Part shown: in pieces, positions 54,393 through 61,556 of the stretch
Layout of the letters: each line of letters begins with the position of its first letter
Position numbering within the stretch: the stretch's first letter is position 1
From: SHLQ01 sp964562985
GTDB taxonomy: Bacteria; Actinomycetota; Acidimicrobiia; Acidimicrobiales; SHLQ01
Assembly (NCBI GenBank): GCA_964562985.1
Contig: CAZLWE010000004.1
Span: 1 to 64,000 of the forward strand
Length of the DNA stretch: 64,000 nucleotides
Direction: 5' to 3'
Notes under the pieces: model-generated
What the model saw: the letters and a program-made list of their open reading frames with translations, nothing else
What the model was told of the DNA's origin: nothing
The model's database searches: none
Program-made: the position numbers and the translations under genes

Positions 54393-54935
54393 CTAGGGCT
54401 GAGGAACGGCAGGTACTGCTTGGATTTCGAGCTCGATGGTCACCTTGTCGGAGATGAGCATGCCGTCGAGGCCGATGGGCATGTTGAAGGCAATTCCGAA
54501 GTCGGAGCGGAGGATCTCGCCCTCGGCGCTGAATCCGGCGCGGGTGGTCTCGTACCCGTCGACGGCCACGCCGTGGAACTCGAGGTCGAAGGTGACCGAC
54601 TTGGTGATGCCGTTGATGGTTAGGTCGCCGGTGAGCGAGCTCTGGCTGACACCGGTGGACACGAAGGTCATCTGCGGGTTGGACTCCACACCGAAGAAGT
54701 CGGTGCTTTGAAGGTGGCCGTCTCGATCGGCGTTGTTGGTGTCGATGGAGGACAGTTCGACGGTGGCCGACACGGAGCTTGCGAGCTGGTCGTCAGCGAT
54801 CGTGACCTCGCCGGAGAACGCGTTGAACTGGCCACGCACCTTGCTCAGGCCTAGGTGACGAACGGTGAAGCCGACCGAGGAGTGTGCGGGCTCGATTGCC
54901 CAGGTGCCGGCGGTCAGGGTGAGAGATTCAGACAT
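54393..54935 (-). CDS. YceI family protein
   Basis: A 180-aa lipocalin-like isoprenoid-binding protein: GTWAIEPAHSSVGFTVRHLGLSKVRGQFNAFSGEV is the YceI start, then SIDTNNADRDGHLQSTDFFGVESNPQMTFVSTGV and LTINGITKSVTFDLEFHG. No signal peptide, so cytosolic like many actinobacterial homologues. ATG 54935 follows AAAAGGAA; an earlier start at 54995 would sit in the operator array. Divergent from a MarR gene that likely controls it. Confidence 0.9.
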   Translation of the reverse strand: MSESLTLTAGTWAIEPAHSSVGFTVRHLGLSKVRGQFNAFSGEVTIADDQLASSVSATVELSSIDTNNADRDGHLQSTDFFGVESNPQMTFVSTGVSQSSLTGDLTINGITKSVTFDLEFHGVAVDGYETTRAGFSAEGEILRSDFGIAFNMPIGLDGMLISDKVTIELEIQAVPAVPQP

Positions 54936-54956
54936 TGCGAATTCCTTTTCATAGTT

Positions 54957-55010
54957 GTTCAATTTTGAACTAGTTAATTCAATGTTGAATAACATAGTTC
55001 AGATTTGAAC
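54957..55010. promoter_or_regulatory. three MarR operators phased at 20 bp
   Basis: GTTCAATTTTGAAC (54957-54970), ATTCAATGTTGAAT (54977-54990) and GTTCAGATTTGAAC (54997-55010) repeat the TTCAA-N2-TTGAA pattern with centres exactly 20 bp apart, so all lie on one DNA face. They fill the divergent yceI/marR promoter region. Confidence 0.85.
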
Positions 55011-55043
55011 TACTTCCAACACCTGTACCGATAGAGTCTCCCC

Positions 55044-55499
55044 ATGACATCGACAAACTGGCTCGACCCCGTCGAGATGCGCCTCTGGAGGGCGTTCCTC
55101 ACGTCGACCTCCAGCGTCACTTCCGCCCTCGATAGCCAACTCAAAGCTGCTACGGGGATGTCGATCGATGACTATGACGTGCTGGCGAACCTGAGCGAAG
55201 CACCAGATCAACGACTGCGCATGAGCGAACTCTCCCAAACCGTCGTGCATTCACGGTCACGGCTCACTCAGCGGATAGACCGCCTCGCCGACCGAGGCTG
55301 GGTGAAGAGAGAGAAGTGCGAAGAGGACGCCCGCGGCACCTGGGCGGTCTTAACCACGCAGGGCATGCAAACACTTGCTGAGGCGGCACCCCACCACCTC
55401 GAGCACGTACGAGCCAACTTCATCGATCACTTCACACCCGACGAGCTCGAAGTCGTGATGACCGCGCTCGAACGAATCGCCGCGAGCGACAGGCCGTAA
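55044..55499 (+). CDS. MarR family transcriptional regulator
   Basis: A 151-aa MarR protein: SIDDYDVLANLSEAPDQRLRMSELSQTVVHSRSRLTQRIDRLADRGWVKREKCEEDARGTWAVLT is the winged helix with DxRG wing signature. The ATG at 55044 follows TAGAGT (55032-55037), a possible -10 of a leaderless transcript, with the third operator just upstream. It probably represses itself and yceI, as in organic-hydroperoxide or isoprenoid-related stress systems. Confidence 0.9.
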   Translation: MTSTNWLDPVEMRLWRAFLTSTSSVTSALDSQLKAATGMSIDDYDVLANLSEAPDQRLRMSELSQTVVHSRSRLTQRIDRLADRGWVKREKCEEDARGTWAVLTTQGMQTLAEAAPHHLEHVRANFIDHFTPDELEVVMTALERIAASDRP

Positions 55500-55506
55500 C
55501 TCGCGC

Positions 55507-56694
55507 TCAGCTAGTGTCCGCGATCGAATCGTCGCGTTGCAGACGCCGACGTCGAGGGCGTCGCTTCGACACCATGGTGCGCATTTCGGCGAGGCTCCCG
55601 AAGCACAGGAGACGGTCGTTTGCTTCGAGCACCACGACCGCCTTCGGGTTCGGAATCACCGTAGCGCCCCGCTCCAAGGTGAGCACTCGGATGTCTCGCT
55701 CGTCGAGACCACACTCACCGAGTGGCCGTCCAACAAAGGCACCGTCCTCGCGCACCTGCAGCTCGGCTACGCCGTACCCGCTTGATACCGAAAGGCGTTG
55801 GCGAACATCGAGCTCGGGGAACGCCACCTGCGACTCGACGTAGTCGATCACGATGCGCGCAATGTCGGCACCGGTGGCGCGTTCGATCCCCTGCAGACCT
55901 GGCGATGAGTTGACCTCCATCACCAACGGCCCGCGGTCGCTCTCCAACATGTCGACACCGGCGACCCGGAGACCCATGATCTGCGCAGAGCGCACCGCGG
56001 TGCGCTCGAAGTCGGCCGACAGCGAAAGGACCTCGGGCTTACCGCCCCGGTGCAAGTTGGAGCGGAAGTCGCCCGACTTGTTCGTGCGCCGCATGGCGCC
56101 GACCACCTGGTCGCCCACGACAAACGCCCGAACGTCGGAGCCCGAACTCTCCTTGATGAACTCCTGCACCAACACGTTTTGCCGGGTGGCTTGCAGCGTT
56201 TCGATCATTGCCTGGGCGACCGAAAGATCGGGGGCGAGCATCACGCCGATCCCTTGGGTGCCTTCCAGAAGCTTGATGACCACCGGCGCACCACCGACGC
56301 GTTTGATCGCCGGGAGGATGTCCGCACGATCTCGTACGAATGTCGTCGCAGGCATCCCTATTTGGTGGCGAGCCAGGATCTGGTGCGCGTGCAGTTTGTC
56401 GCGACTGTTGCGGATACCGGCAGACGAATTCGGGGTGTATACGTCCATCTGCTCGAACTGACGAACGACCGACGTGCCGAAGTAGGTCACCGACGCACCG
56501 ATGCGTGGCAAGACCGCGTCGTAGTCGGACAGTTGGTTGCCCGAGTACTGGAGATCGGGTTGGTCGCCCGACAGATCGATCGCAAAGCGGAGGGTGTCGA
56601 GAATGCGAACTTGGTGGCCAGCCTCGTTGGCCGCCGCCTTCAGCCGCTGAGCTGAATAACTACGTGGCTCTCTAGAAAGGATCGCTAGCCTCAC
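55507..56694 (-). CDS. RimK-family ATP-grasp ligase with C-terminal RCK_C domain
   Basis: A 395-aa protein starting at GTG 56694, six bases after a perfect AGGAGG. N-terminal RimK preATP domain (LAILSREPRSYSAQRLKAAANEAGHQVRILDT), central ATP-grasp (PAIKRVGGAPVVIKLLEGTQGIGVML, LVQEFIKESSGSDVRAFVVGDQVVGAMRR, VDMLESDRGPLVMEVNSSPGLQGIE), and a C-terminal TrkA-C/RCK_C domain (FVGRPLGECGLDERDIRVLTLERG). RimK enzymes add glutamates to proteins or small acceptors; the RCK_C domain suggests ligand control. Divergent from the desuccinylase-like gene. Confidence 0.9.
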   Translation of the reverse strand: MRLAILSREPRSYSAQRLKAAANEAGHQVRILDTLRFAIDLSGDQPDLQYSGNQLSDYDAVLPRIGASVTYFGTSVVRQFEQMDVYTPNSSAGIRNSRDKLHAHQILARHQIGMPATTFVRDRADILPAIKRVGGAPVVIKLLEGTQGIGVMLAPDLSVAQAMIETLQATRQNVLVQEFIKESSGSDVRAFVVGDQVVGAMRRTNKSGDFRSNLHRGGKPEVLSLSADFERTAVRSAQIMGLRVAGVDMLESDRGPLVMEVNSSPGLQGIERATGADIARIVIDYVESQVAFPELDVRQRLSVSSGYGVAELQVREDGAFVGRPLGECGLDERDIRVLTLERGATVIPNPKAVVVLEANDRLLCFGSLAEMRTMVSKRRPRRRRLQRDDSIADTS

Positions 56695-56774
56695 TACACT
56701 CCTCCTTTCGAGATGATCATCGACGGTGCTTCTCCGAATGGAGAGCTTCATATGATCGCACGGAGAGCAAGAGC

Positions 56775-57749
56775 GTGGCGAAACGAGAAGACTTCACAAT
56801 CGGCGATGCCAGCGTGGCCGCTGGAACTCGGGCCCATGTCGAGCTCCCGGTATCGCGGCTCTTCACCGGCGCCGATGTGGCCATGCCGGTCACCGTCTTG
56901 CATGGTGCCCAGGACGGCCCAGTGGTGTGGATCAACGCCGCGATTCATGGCGACGAGATCAACGGGGTGGAGATCGTCAACCGGGTACTGGACGAGCTCG
57001 ACCCAAAGACGATGAGCGGCACGCTGCTAGCTGTCCCGGTGGTCAACGTGCACGGCTTCATTAGCGGCGACCGGTACCTCCCCGACCGCCGAGACCTCAA
57101 TCGATCCTTCCCGGGATCGAGCAAGGGCTCACTAGCCTCTCGCCTCGCCAACCTCTTCATGACCGAAGTCGTTTCGCAATGCTCTGTTGGCATCGACCTG
57201 CACACAGCGAGCGACAACCGAACCAACCTCCCCCAGATCCGCGGCAACCTCGACGACGAGCAAACAAAGCAATTGGCCGAAGTGTTCGGCCCGCCGCTGA
57301 TCATCCACTCGAAGAACCGATCAGGAACGCTGCGCCAAGCCGCGGTGAAGAAGGGCAAGTCTGTTCTGCTCTATGAGGCGGGCGAGCCGCTTCGGTTCAA
57401 CCGGTTGAGCATCGACACAGGCGTTGCCGGGATTCGCCGCGTCCTGCGTCACCTTGGGATCGCCGATTGGGACGGCCCTGAAGCTGAACCCGTCGCGGTC
57501 TCGCGCAGTTCCGGATGGGTTCGAGCCAGCAAGAGCGGCGTGGCCCGTCTCGATGTAGAGATTGGCGAGCGCGTAAATAAGGGCGAGCAGATCGGCACGA
57601 TCATCGACGCGTTCGGAAAGCGGCTCGGCACGATCAAGGCGTTGCGGTCAGGCCTGGTAATCGGCCGAACGCTCTATCCGCTCGTGAATAAGGGCGACGC
57701 TATGGTGCACGTCGCGTCGCTCGAACCAAACGGTTCCAGCGACGCCTAA
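56775..57749 (+). CDS. succinylglutamate desuccinylase / aspartoacylase family peptidase
   Basis: A 324-aa zinc carboxypeptidase-like deacylase. Zinc ligands: HGDE in INAAIHGDEINGVEI (His, Glu) and a later His in GIDLHTASDNRTNLPQIR; DRRDLNRSFPG is the substrate loop; Glu in LLYEAGEP is the base. The C-terminal 100 residues form a beta-barrel with biotinyl-like fold (GVARLDVEIGERVNKGEQIGTI). GTG start at 56775. This family often pairs with RimK ligases, perhaps reversing or trimming the modification. Confidence 0.87.
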   Translation: MAKREDFTIGDASVAAGTRAHVELPVSRLFTGADVAMPVTVLHGAQDGPVVWINAAIHGDEINGVEIVNRVLDELDPKTMSGTLLAVPVVNVHGFISGDRYLPDRRDLNRSFPGSSKGSLASRLANLFMTEVVSQCSVGIDLHTASDNRTNLPQIRGNLDDEQTKQLAEVFGPPLIIHSKNRSGTLRQAAVKKGKSVLLYEAGEPLRFNRLSIDTGVAGIRRVLRHLGIADWDGPEAEPVAVSRSSGWVRASKSGVARLDVEIGERVNKGEQIGTIIDAFGKRLGTIKALRSGLVIGRTLYPLVNKGDAMVHVASLEPNGSSDA

Positions 57750-57762
57750 CCACCTTGGCTAT

Positions 57763-59016
57763 CTAAGGAGCGAGCACGTTCATGGCCTCAAGGGCACGGG
57801 CGTGACATGTCGGCCATTGAGTGTTCGGTCGGGTGGCTTCCCACCAGACGAAAGTGACTTCGTCTTGCACGTCCGTCGGAACGAGATGTGGCAACACGCC
57901 GTCGTACTCGGGGAATCCTGCGCGAACGGTCGCAGCGTTCCAGGTAGCGGGCAGCCATTGCACGCCACCGAAAAAGCCGTTGCCCGTGTTGATGTCGTGG
58001 GTGTTGGTCGATTCGCAGAACAACATTGCGTCGAGACCAACGTCGGTGAGGAGCGGCCATCCGAACTGGTTCGTTCCTTGGGGAGCTTGCGATGCGGGCA
58101 CGGGAGCGCCGGTCGGTGGCGCAACAGGTCGGCTGCCGAGGCCAGGTGCTGGTGCTGGGGTAGGCGCCGGTTCTGGTGCTGGTGCCGGTTCTGGCTCAGC
58201 GTCGGGAATCTCCGGGGTGTCTTGCTCACCGGTGAGGGCCTCTCCGTCGAAGTCGAGCTCGCACGTGCGGTAGCCATCGCCATCGGAAGTATCGCAACGG
58301 TCGATTCCGTGACTTCCGATCAGCGTGTCGATCCCGGCGTCTCCGTCAATCGTGTCGTTGCCGCGTCCACCAGAGATGCGGTCATTGCCGTCATCGCCGG
58401 AGATGGTGTCGACAGCCATGCCGCCGAAGATCTCGTCGTCGCCTGGGCCGCCGGCGAGACTGTCTTGGCTGCGATGGCCACGAATGCGGTCGTTCCCTTC
58501 GCCACCGAATATCACGTCTTGGCCGAGGTTGCCGAGAAGCACGTCGTTGCCGGTCTCTCCGGAGATCCGGTCGGCCCCGGCATTTCCGCGAATGCGGTCG
58601 TTGCCGCTGTTGCCGACGATGTTGTCGTCGTTTCCGCCGCCTTCAGCGCGGTCATCGCCAGCGCCGAGGGTGATCTGGTCATCGCCGAAACCGCCGTCGA
58701 CTTCGTCGTCTCCATCACCAGAGTTGATGATGTCGTTTCCGTCGCCACCGCAGATCACATCGTCACCGCCTGCGCCGGTGATGATGTCGTCACCGCCGAA
58801 GCCGATCATGAAGTCGCGGCTGACATTGCCGCCGGTCATTACGTCGACACCCTCGGTTCCGAGCTGAACACGGAAGCCCTGAGCTTCGGCTTCAGCAACG
58901 GTGATACCGAGGCACGAGATCGACTCGTCTTGGGCACCAGCAGGAGCGGCAGCTAGCACGGTTGTGGAGAGAACAGCGAGTGCGACACAAGCCGCACGGA
59001 GCGGAGAAACTGACAT
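57763..59016 (-). CDS. secreted RTX calcium-binding protein with C-terminal Rpf-like lysozyme domain
   Basis: A 417-aa secreted protein with an Ala-rich signal peptide (LAVLSTTVLAAAPAGA). From about residue 60 to 275 it has RTX nonapeptides (GGDDIITGAGGDDVICGGDGND-type), then a Pro/Ala/Glu hinge (EPAPAPEPAPTPAPAP), then a C-terminal domain MLFCESTNTHDINTGNGFFGGVQWLPATWNA close to resuscitation-promoting factors, with the catalytic Glu in CES. Rpf cleaves peptidoglycan. ATG 59016 matches the signal peptide. The calcium-folded RTX block may target or stabilise the enzyme outside the cell. Confidence 0.85.
   Translation of the reverse strand: MSVSPLRAACVALAVLSTTVLAAAPAGAQDESISCLGITVAEAEAQGFRVQLGTEGVDVMTGGNVSRDFMIGFGGDDIITGAGGDDVICGGDGNDIINSGDGDDEVDGGFGDDQITLGAGDDRAEGGGNDDNIVGNSGNDRIRGNAGADRISGETGNDVLLGNLGQDVIFGGEGNDRIRGHRSQDSLAGGPGDDEIFGGMAVDTISGDDGNDRISGGRGNDTIDGDAGIDTLIGSHGIDRCDTSDGDGYRTCELDFDGEALTGEQDTPEIPDAEPEPAPAPEPAPTPAPAPGLGSRPVAPPTGAPVPASQAPQGTNQFGWPLLTDVGLDAMLFCESTNTHDINTGNGFFGGVQWLPATWNAATVRAGFPEYDGVLPHLVPTDVQDEVTFVWWEATRPNTQWPTCHARALEAMNVLAP
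58320..58835 (-). repeat. RTX-type nonapeptide repeat coding region
   Basis: About 20 tandem 27-bp units code for GGxGxDxxx calcium-binding repeats in the RTX-Rpf gene; the codon pattern GGCGGT(GAC) is visible on the minus strand. Confidence 0.75.
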
Positions 59017-59329
59017 GAGTAAATGGTCCTTCAGTCGGTTCACATCGGTCAGAGCCGATGCGGTCAGCCGCGCCAAAAGCACAACTCGACTACCCGACGG
59101 TAGCACTCCGTAACAGAAATGAAACAATCGAGCGACGTGACGGTTGTCCCCAGCAAAAACAACTGTCAGGCGTCAGCCAACCCGAACTTCACGATGAGGG
59201 CATACGACAGAGGACGCTGAACCGAACAACCGAGCAGCGGTCTAGTTCGGTTGTTGCTCAAGCGACCCGTCGACCGAACGGGTTCCTTAGGTCGGGTATA
59301 GTCGATCCAACCAACCTGAGCGAGAGACC
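59017..59329. other. intergenic region between the RTX-Rpf gene and thiolase
   Basis: A 313-bp gap with no convincing gene. It must hold the divergent promoters: TATAGT (59297-59302) is a candidate -10 for the thiolase gene, and ACCCGT/ACGGGT (59265-59283) forms a small inverted repeat just before it. CCGAAC/GTTCGG arms near 59222 and 59246 are another weak hairpin. Confidence 0.5.
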
Positions 59330-60499
59330 ATGTTCGAAGCGGTAATCGTCGATGCGGTGCGGACGCCTGCGGGGCGACGCAATGGGATGCTGAAAGATTG
59401 GCACGCGGCCGACCTACTGGCCCATGCACTCAAGGCGCTCGAGGAGCGGAACGGACTCGACCCGGTGGTTGTCGACGACGTGATCACCGGGTGCGTCATG
59501 CAAGTTGGCGAGCAATCGTTGAACATCGGCCGCAACGCGGTGCTTGCCGCTGGCTGGCCAGAGTCGGTCCCGGCCACCACCGTCGACCGTCAGTGCGGAT
59601 CGAGCCAACAGGCCATCCACTTCGCGGCCCAGGGGGTCATGGCGGGTGCATACGACGTGGTGATCGCTGCGGGCGTGGAAGGCATGACCCGCACACCGAT
59701 GGGGGCGACCATCGTGAAGGATCTTGGGTTCCCCTTCCCGCAGTCGATGCAAGACCGCTACAGCGAGACCGGGCTTCCCCCGCAGGGCATCGGCGCGGAC
59801 ATGATCGCCGAGGAATACGACATCTCCCGTGAAGACCTCGACATCTACGCGGCCGAGAGCCAACGTCGCGCAGCGCAAGCGACCGAAGAGGGTCGATTCG
59901 AAAACGAGATCGTTCCGGTACCGGTCACCATCGATGGCAAGACCACCGACATGACCCGGGACGAAGGGATCCGCGAGGGAACCACACCCGAGGTGCTCGC
60001 CAACTTGAAGCCCGCGTTCGCCGAGGACGGCAAGATCACCGCAGGCAACGCCAGCCAAATCTCCGATGGTGCTGCTGCCGTGTTGATCATGAGCAAGGAG
60101 AAGGCCGACGAGCTCGGTTTGAAGCCACGGGCAACGTTTAAACAGTTCGCCCTCGCCGGCACCGATCCGGTCACCATGTTGAAGGGTCCGATCCCGGTCA
60201 CCAAGAAGTTGTTCGACAAAGCCGACATAAGCCTCGACGACGTCGACCTGTTCGAGATCAACGAGGCATTCGCGTCGGTTGTGCTCGCGTGGCAGAAGGA
60301 AACCGGCGTCGACCTCGACAAGGTCAACGTGAACGGCGGCGCAATTGCCCTCGGCCATCCGCTGGGCTGCTCGGGAGCCAAGCTCATGACCACCTTGGTC
60401 AACGAACTCGAACGCACCGGTGGCCGTTACGGCTTCCAAGCCATGTGCGAAGGTGGCGGCCTGGCGAACGGAACGCTGATCGAGCGCCTGCCTGCGTGA
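59330..60499 (+). CDS. acetyl-CoA acetyltransferase (thiolase)
   Basis: A 389-aa thiolase. The catalytic triad is C89 in DRQCGSSQQA, H343 in ALGHPLG and C373 in MCEGGG. Length and the NVNGGAIALGHPLGCSG block are typical of degradative or biosynthetic acyl-CoA thiolases (AtoB/PhaA type and FadA type cannot be separated here). ATG 59330 is preceded by GAGAG. The stop overlaps the next start as GTGA. Confidence 0.93.
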   Translation: MFEAVIVDAVRTPAGRRNGMLKDWHAADLLAHALKALEERNGLDPVVVDDVITGCVMQVGEQSLNIGRNAVLAAGWPESVPATTVDRQCGSSQQAIHFAAQGVMAGAYDVVIAAGVEGMTRTPMGATIVKDLGFPFPQSMQDRYSETGLPPQGIGADMIAEEYDISREDLDIYAAESQRRAAQATEEGRFENEIVPVPVTIDGKTTDMTRDEGIREGTTPEVLANLKPAFAEDGKITAGNASQISDGAAAVLIMSKEKADELGLKPRATFKQFALAGTDPVTMLKGPIPVTKKLFDKADISLDDVDLFEINEAFASVVLAWQKETGVDLDKVNVNGGAIALGHPLGCSGAKLMTTLVNELERTGGRYGFQAMCEGGGLANGTLIERLPA

Positions 60500-61119
60500 T
60501 CGTCTACCTTCACGTGCCCAAGACCGGCGGCACCAGCGTTCGTATGGCGGCCGCCGAGTACTTCGGCGACGAGGCAATGCTGTACGACTACGGCGCGGCT
60601 GCGCATCGCACCTCGCCAATTGTGCGCGAGCTGTTCTACGAAAACAAGGAACCGGAGCGCCTCGTCGAATGGATTCAGGAGAATGGCGTTCAGTTCATCT
60701 CGGGCCATTTTCGGATGAACCGCTACCCCGCCCTTTTCCCCGAAGCCAGCCTCATCACCTGGGTCCGCGACCCGGTCGCCCGAGTGGTCTCGCAACATCA
60801 GCACCGCACTCGCTCACTGGGCGAGAAGCGACCCCTCGACGAATGGGCCGAGAAGCCAAAGTGGCAAAACCTCATCACTCGCCAGACCGGCACCGACCTC
60901 GCTCGCTTCGCCTCGGTAGGCGTGCTCGAACGCCACGCCGAAAGCATCGCCAGACTCAACGCTGCGTTCGGCATCGACCTTGCTGTACGTCACGAGAACG
61001 AGCTCACCGCAACAACCACAGTCCCCGACCAGCAACGTCAACGAATCCTCGAGTTAAACCACGACGACCACACATTCGTCGACGAAGCCAACCACCGCCT
61101 CGACGAGACGATCTCCTGA
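60496..61119 (+). CDS. sulfotransferase-like P-loop protein
   Basis: A 207-aa protein starting GTG 60496 within the thiolase stop (GTGA). HVPKTGGTSVRMAAAEYFG is the 5'-phosphosulfate loop of sulfotransferases, and LITWVRDPVARVVSQHQHR is the 3'-phosphate motif. The GHFRMNRYPALFP part is shared with sulfotransferase_2 proteins. Acceptor unknown. Translational coupling to thiolase is odd for these families. Confidence 0.8.
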   Translation: MIVYLHVPKTGGTSVRMAAAEYFGDEAMLYDYGAAAHRTSPIVRELFYENKEPERLVEWIQENGVQFISGHFRMNRYPALFPEASLITWVRDPVARVVSQHQHRTRSLGEKRPLDEWAEKPKWQNLITRQTGTDLARFASVGVLERHAESIARLNAAFGIDLAVRHENELTATTTVPDQQRQRILELNHDDHTFVDEANHRLDETIS

Positions 61120-61127
61120 CCCTCCCC

Positions 61128-61556
61128 TTACGCGTACGGCAAGTGGACGAGTCCCAACCAGAAATCCTCGATCTGCGTCACGAGCGCGTCGAGGTCCGCG
61201 AGTCGAGCGGGCTTCGTCACGTACGCGTTGGCACCCGCTCCATAGAGGTCGATGACTTCACGCTGGTAGGACGAACTCGTCAGCACGATCACGACAAGAT
61301 TTGGGTATAGATCGCCCGAACGCAGCTCGGAGATGACGTCCAAGCCAGACATACCCGGCAGGTTGAGGTCGAGCAGGACGAGGTCTGGCGCAGCCTGTTC
61401 AGTTTCCGCTTGTCGAAGGTACTCCAAGAGCGCGGGCCCAGAGGCTACGTCGACCACCTCGAAGTCGTGACGACCGCGGTCGAAGGCTTTGCGCATGAAG
61501 ACGACGTCGGACGGCTCGTCTTCGACGAGCACAATTCGAGCCGGACGGTCAAGCAC
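61128..61556 (-). CDS. receiver-only response regulator (Rcp1-like)
   Basis: A 142-aa stand-alone REC domain: acidic pair in VLVEDEPSDV, phospho-Asp in LLDLNLPGMSG, Thr in VLTSSSYQ, Lys in AYVTKPARL. The FMRKAF and long alpha-4 features match Rcp1-type regulators paired with Cache or phytochrome kinases. It overlaps the kinase gene by eight bases, so the two are surely cotranslated. No output domain. Confidence 0.92.
   Translation of the reverse strand: MLDRPARIVLVEDEPSDVVFMRKAFDRGRHDFEVVDVASGPALLEYLRQAETEQAAPDLVLLDLNLPGMSGLDVISELRSGDLYPNLVVIVLTSSSYQREVIDLYGAGANAYVTKPARLADLDALVTQIEDFWLGLVHLPYA

Noticed and set aside
57802..58956. A 384-codon open frame on the + strand opposite the RTX-Rpf gene
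   Set aside because: It mirrors the GC-rich repetitive coding of the RTX gene, has no ribosome site or recognisable domain, and the minus-strand protein is clearly real.
57763..59016. RTX toxin with type I secretion
   Set aside because: A Sec-type signal peptide is present, no HlyB/HlyD/TolC genes nearby and the C-terminus is Rpf-like.
59414..60619. A 401-codon open frame opposite thiolase
   Set aside because: Antisense shadow; thiolase has its complete catalytic triad on the other strand.
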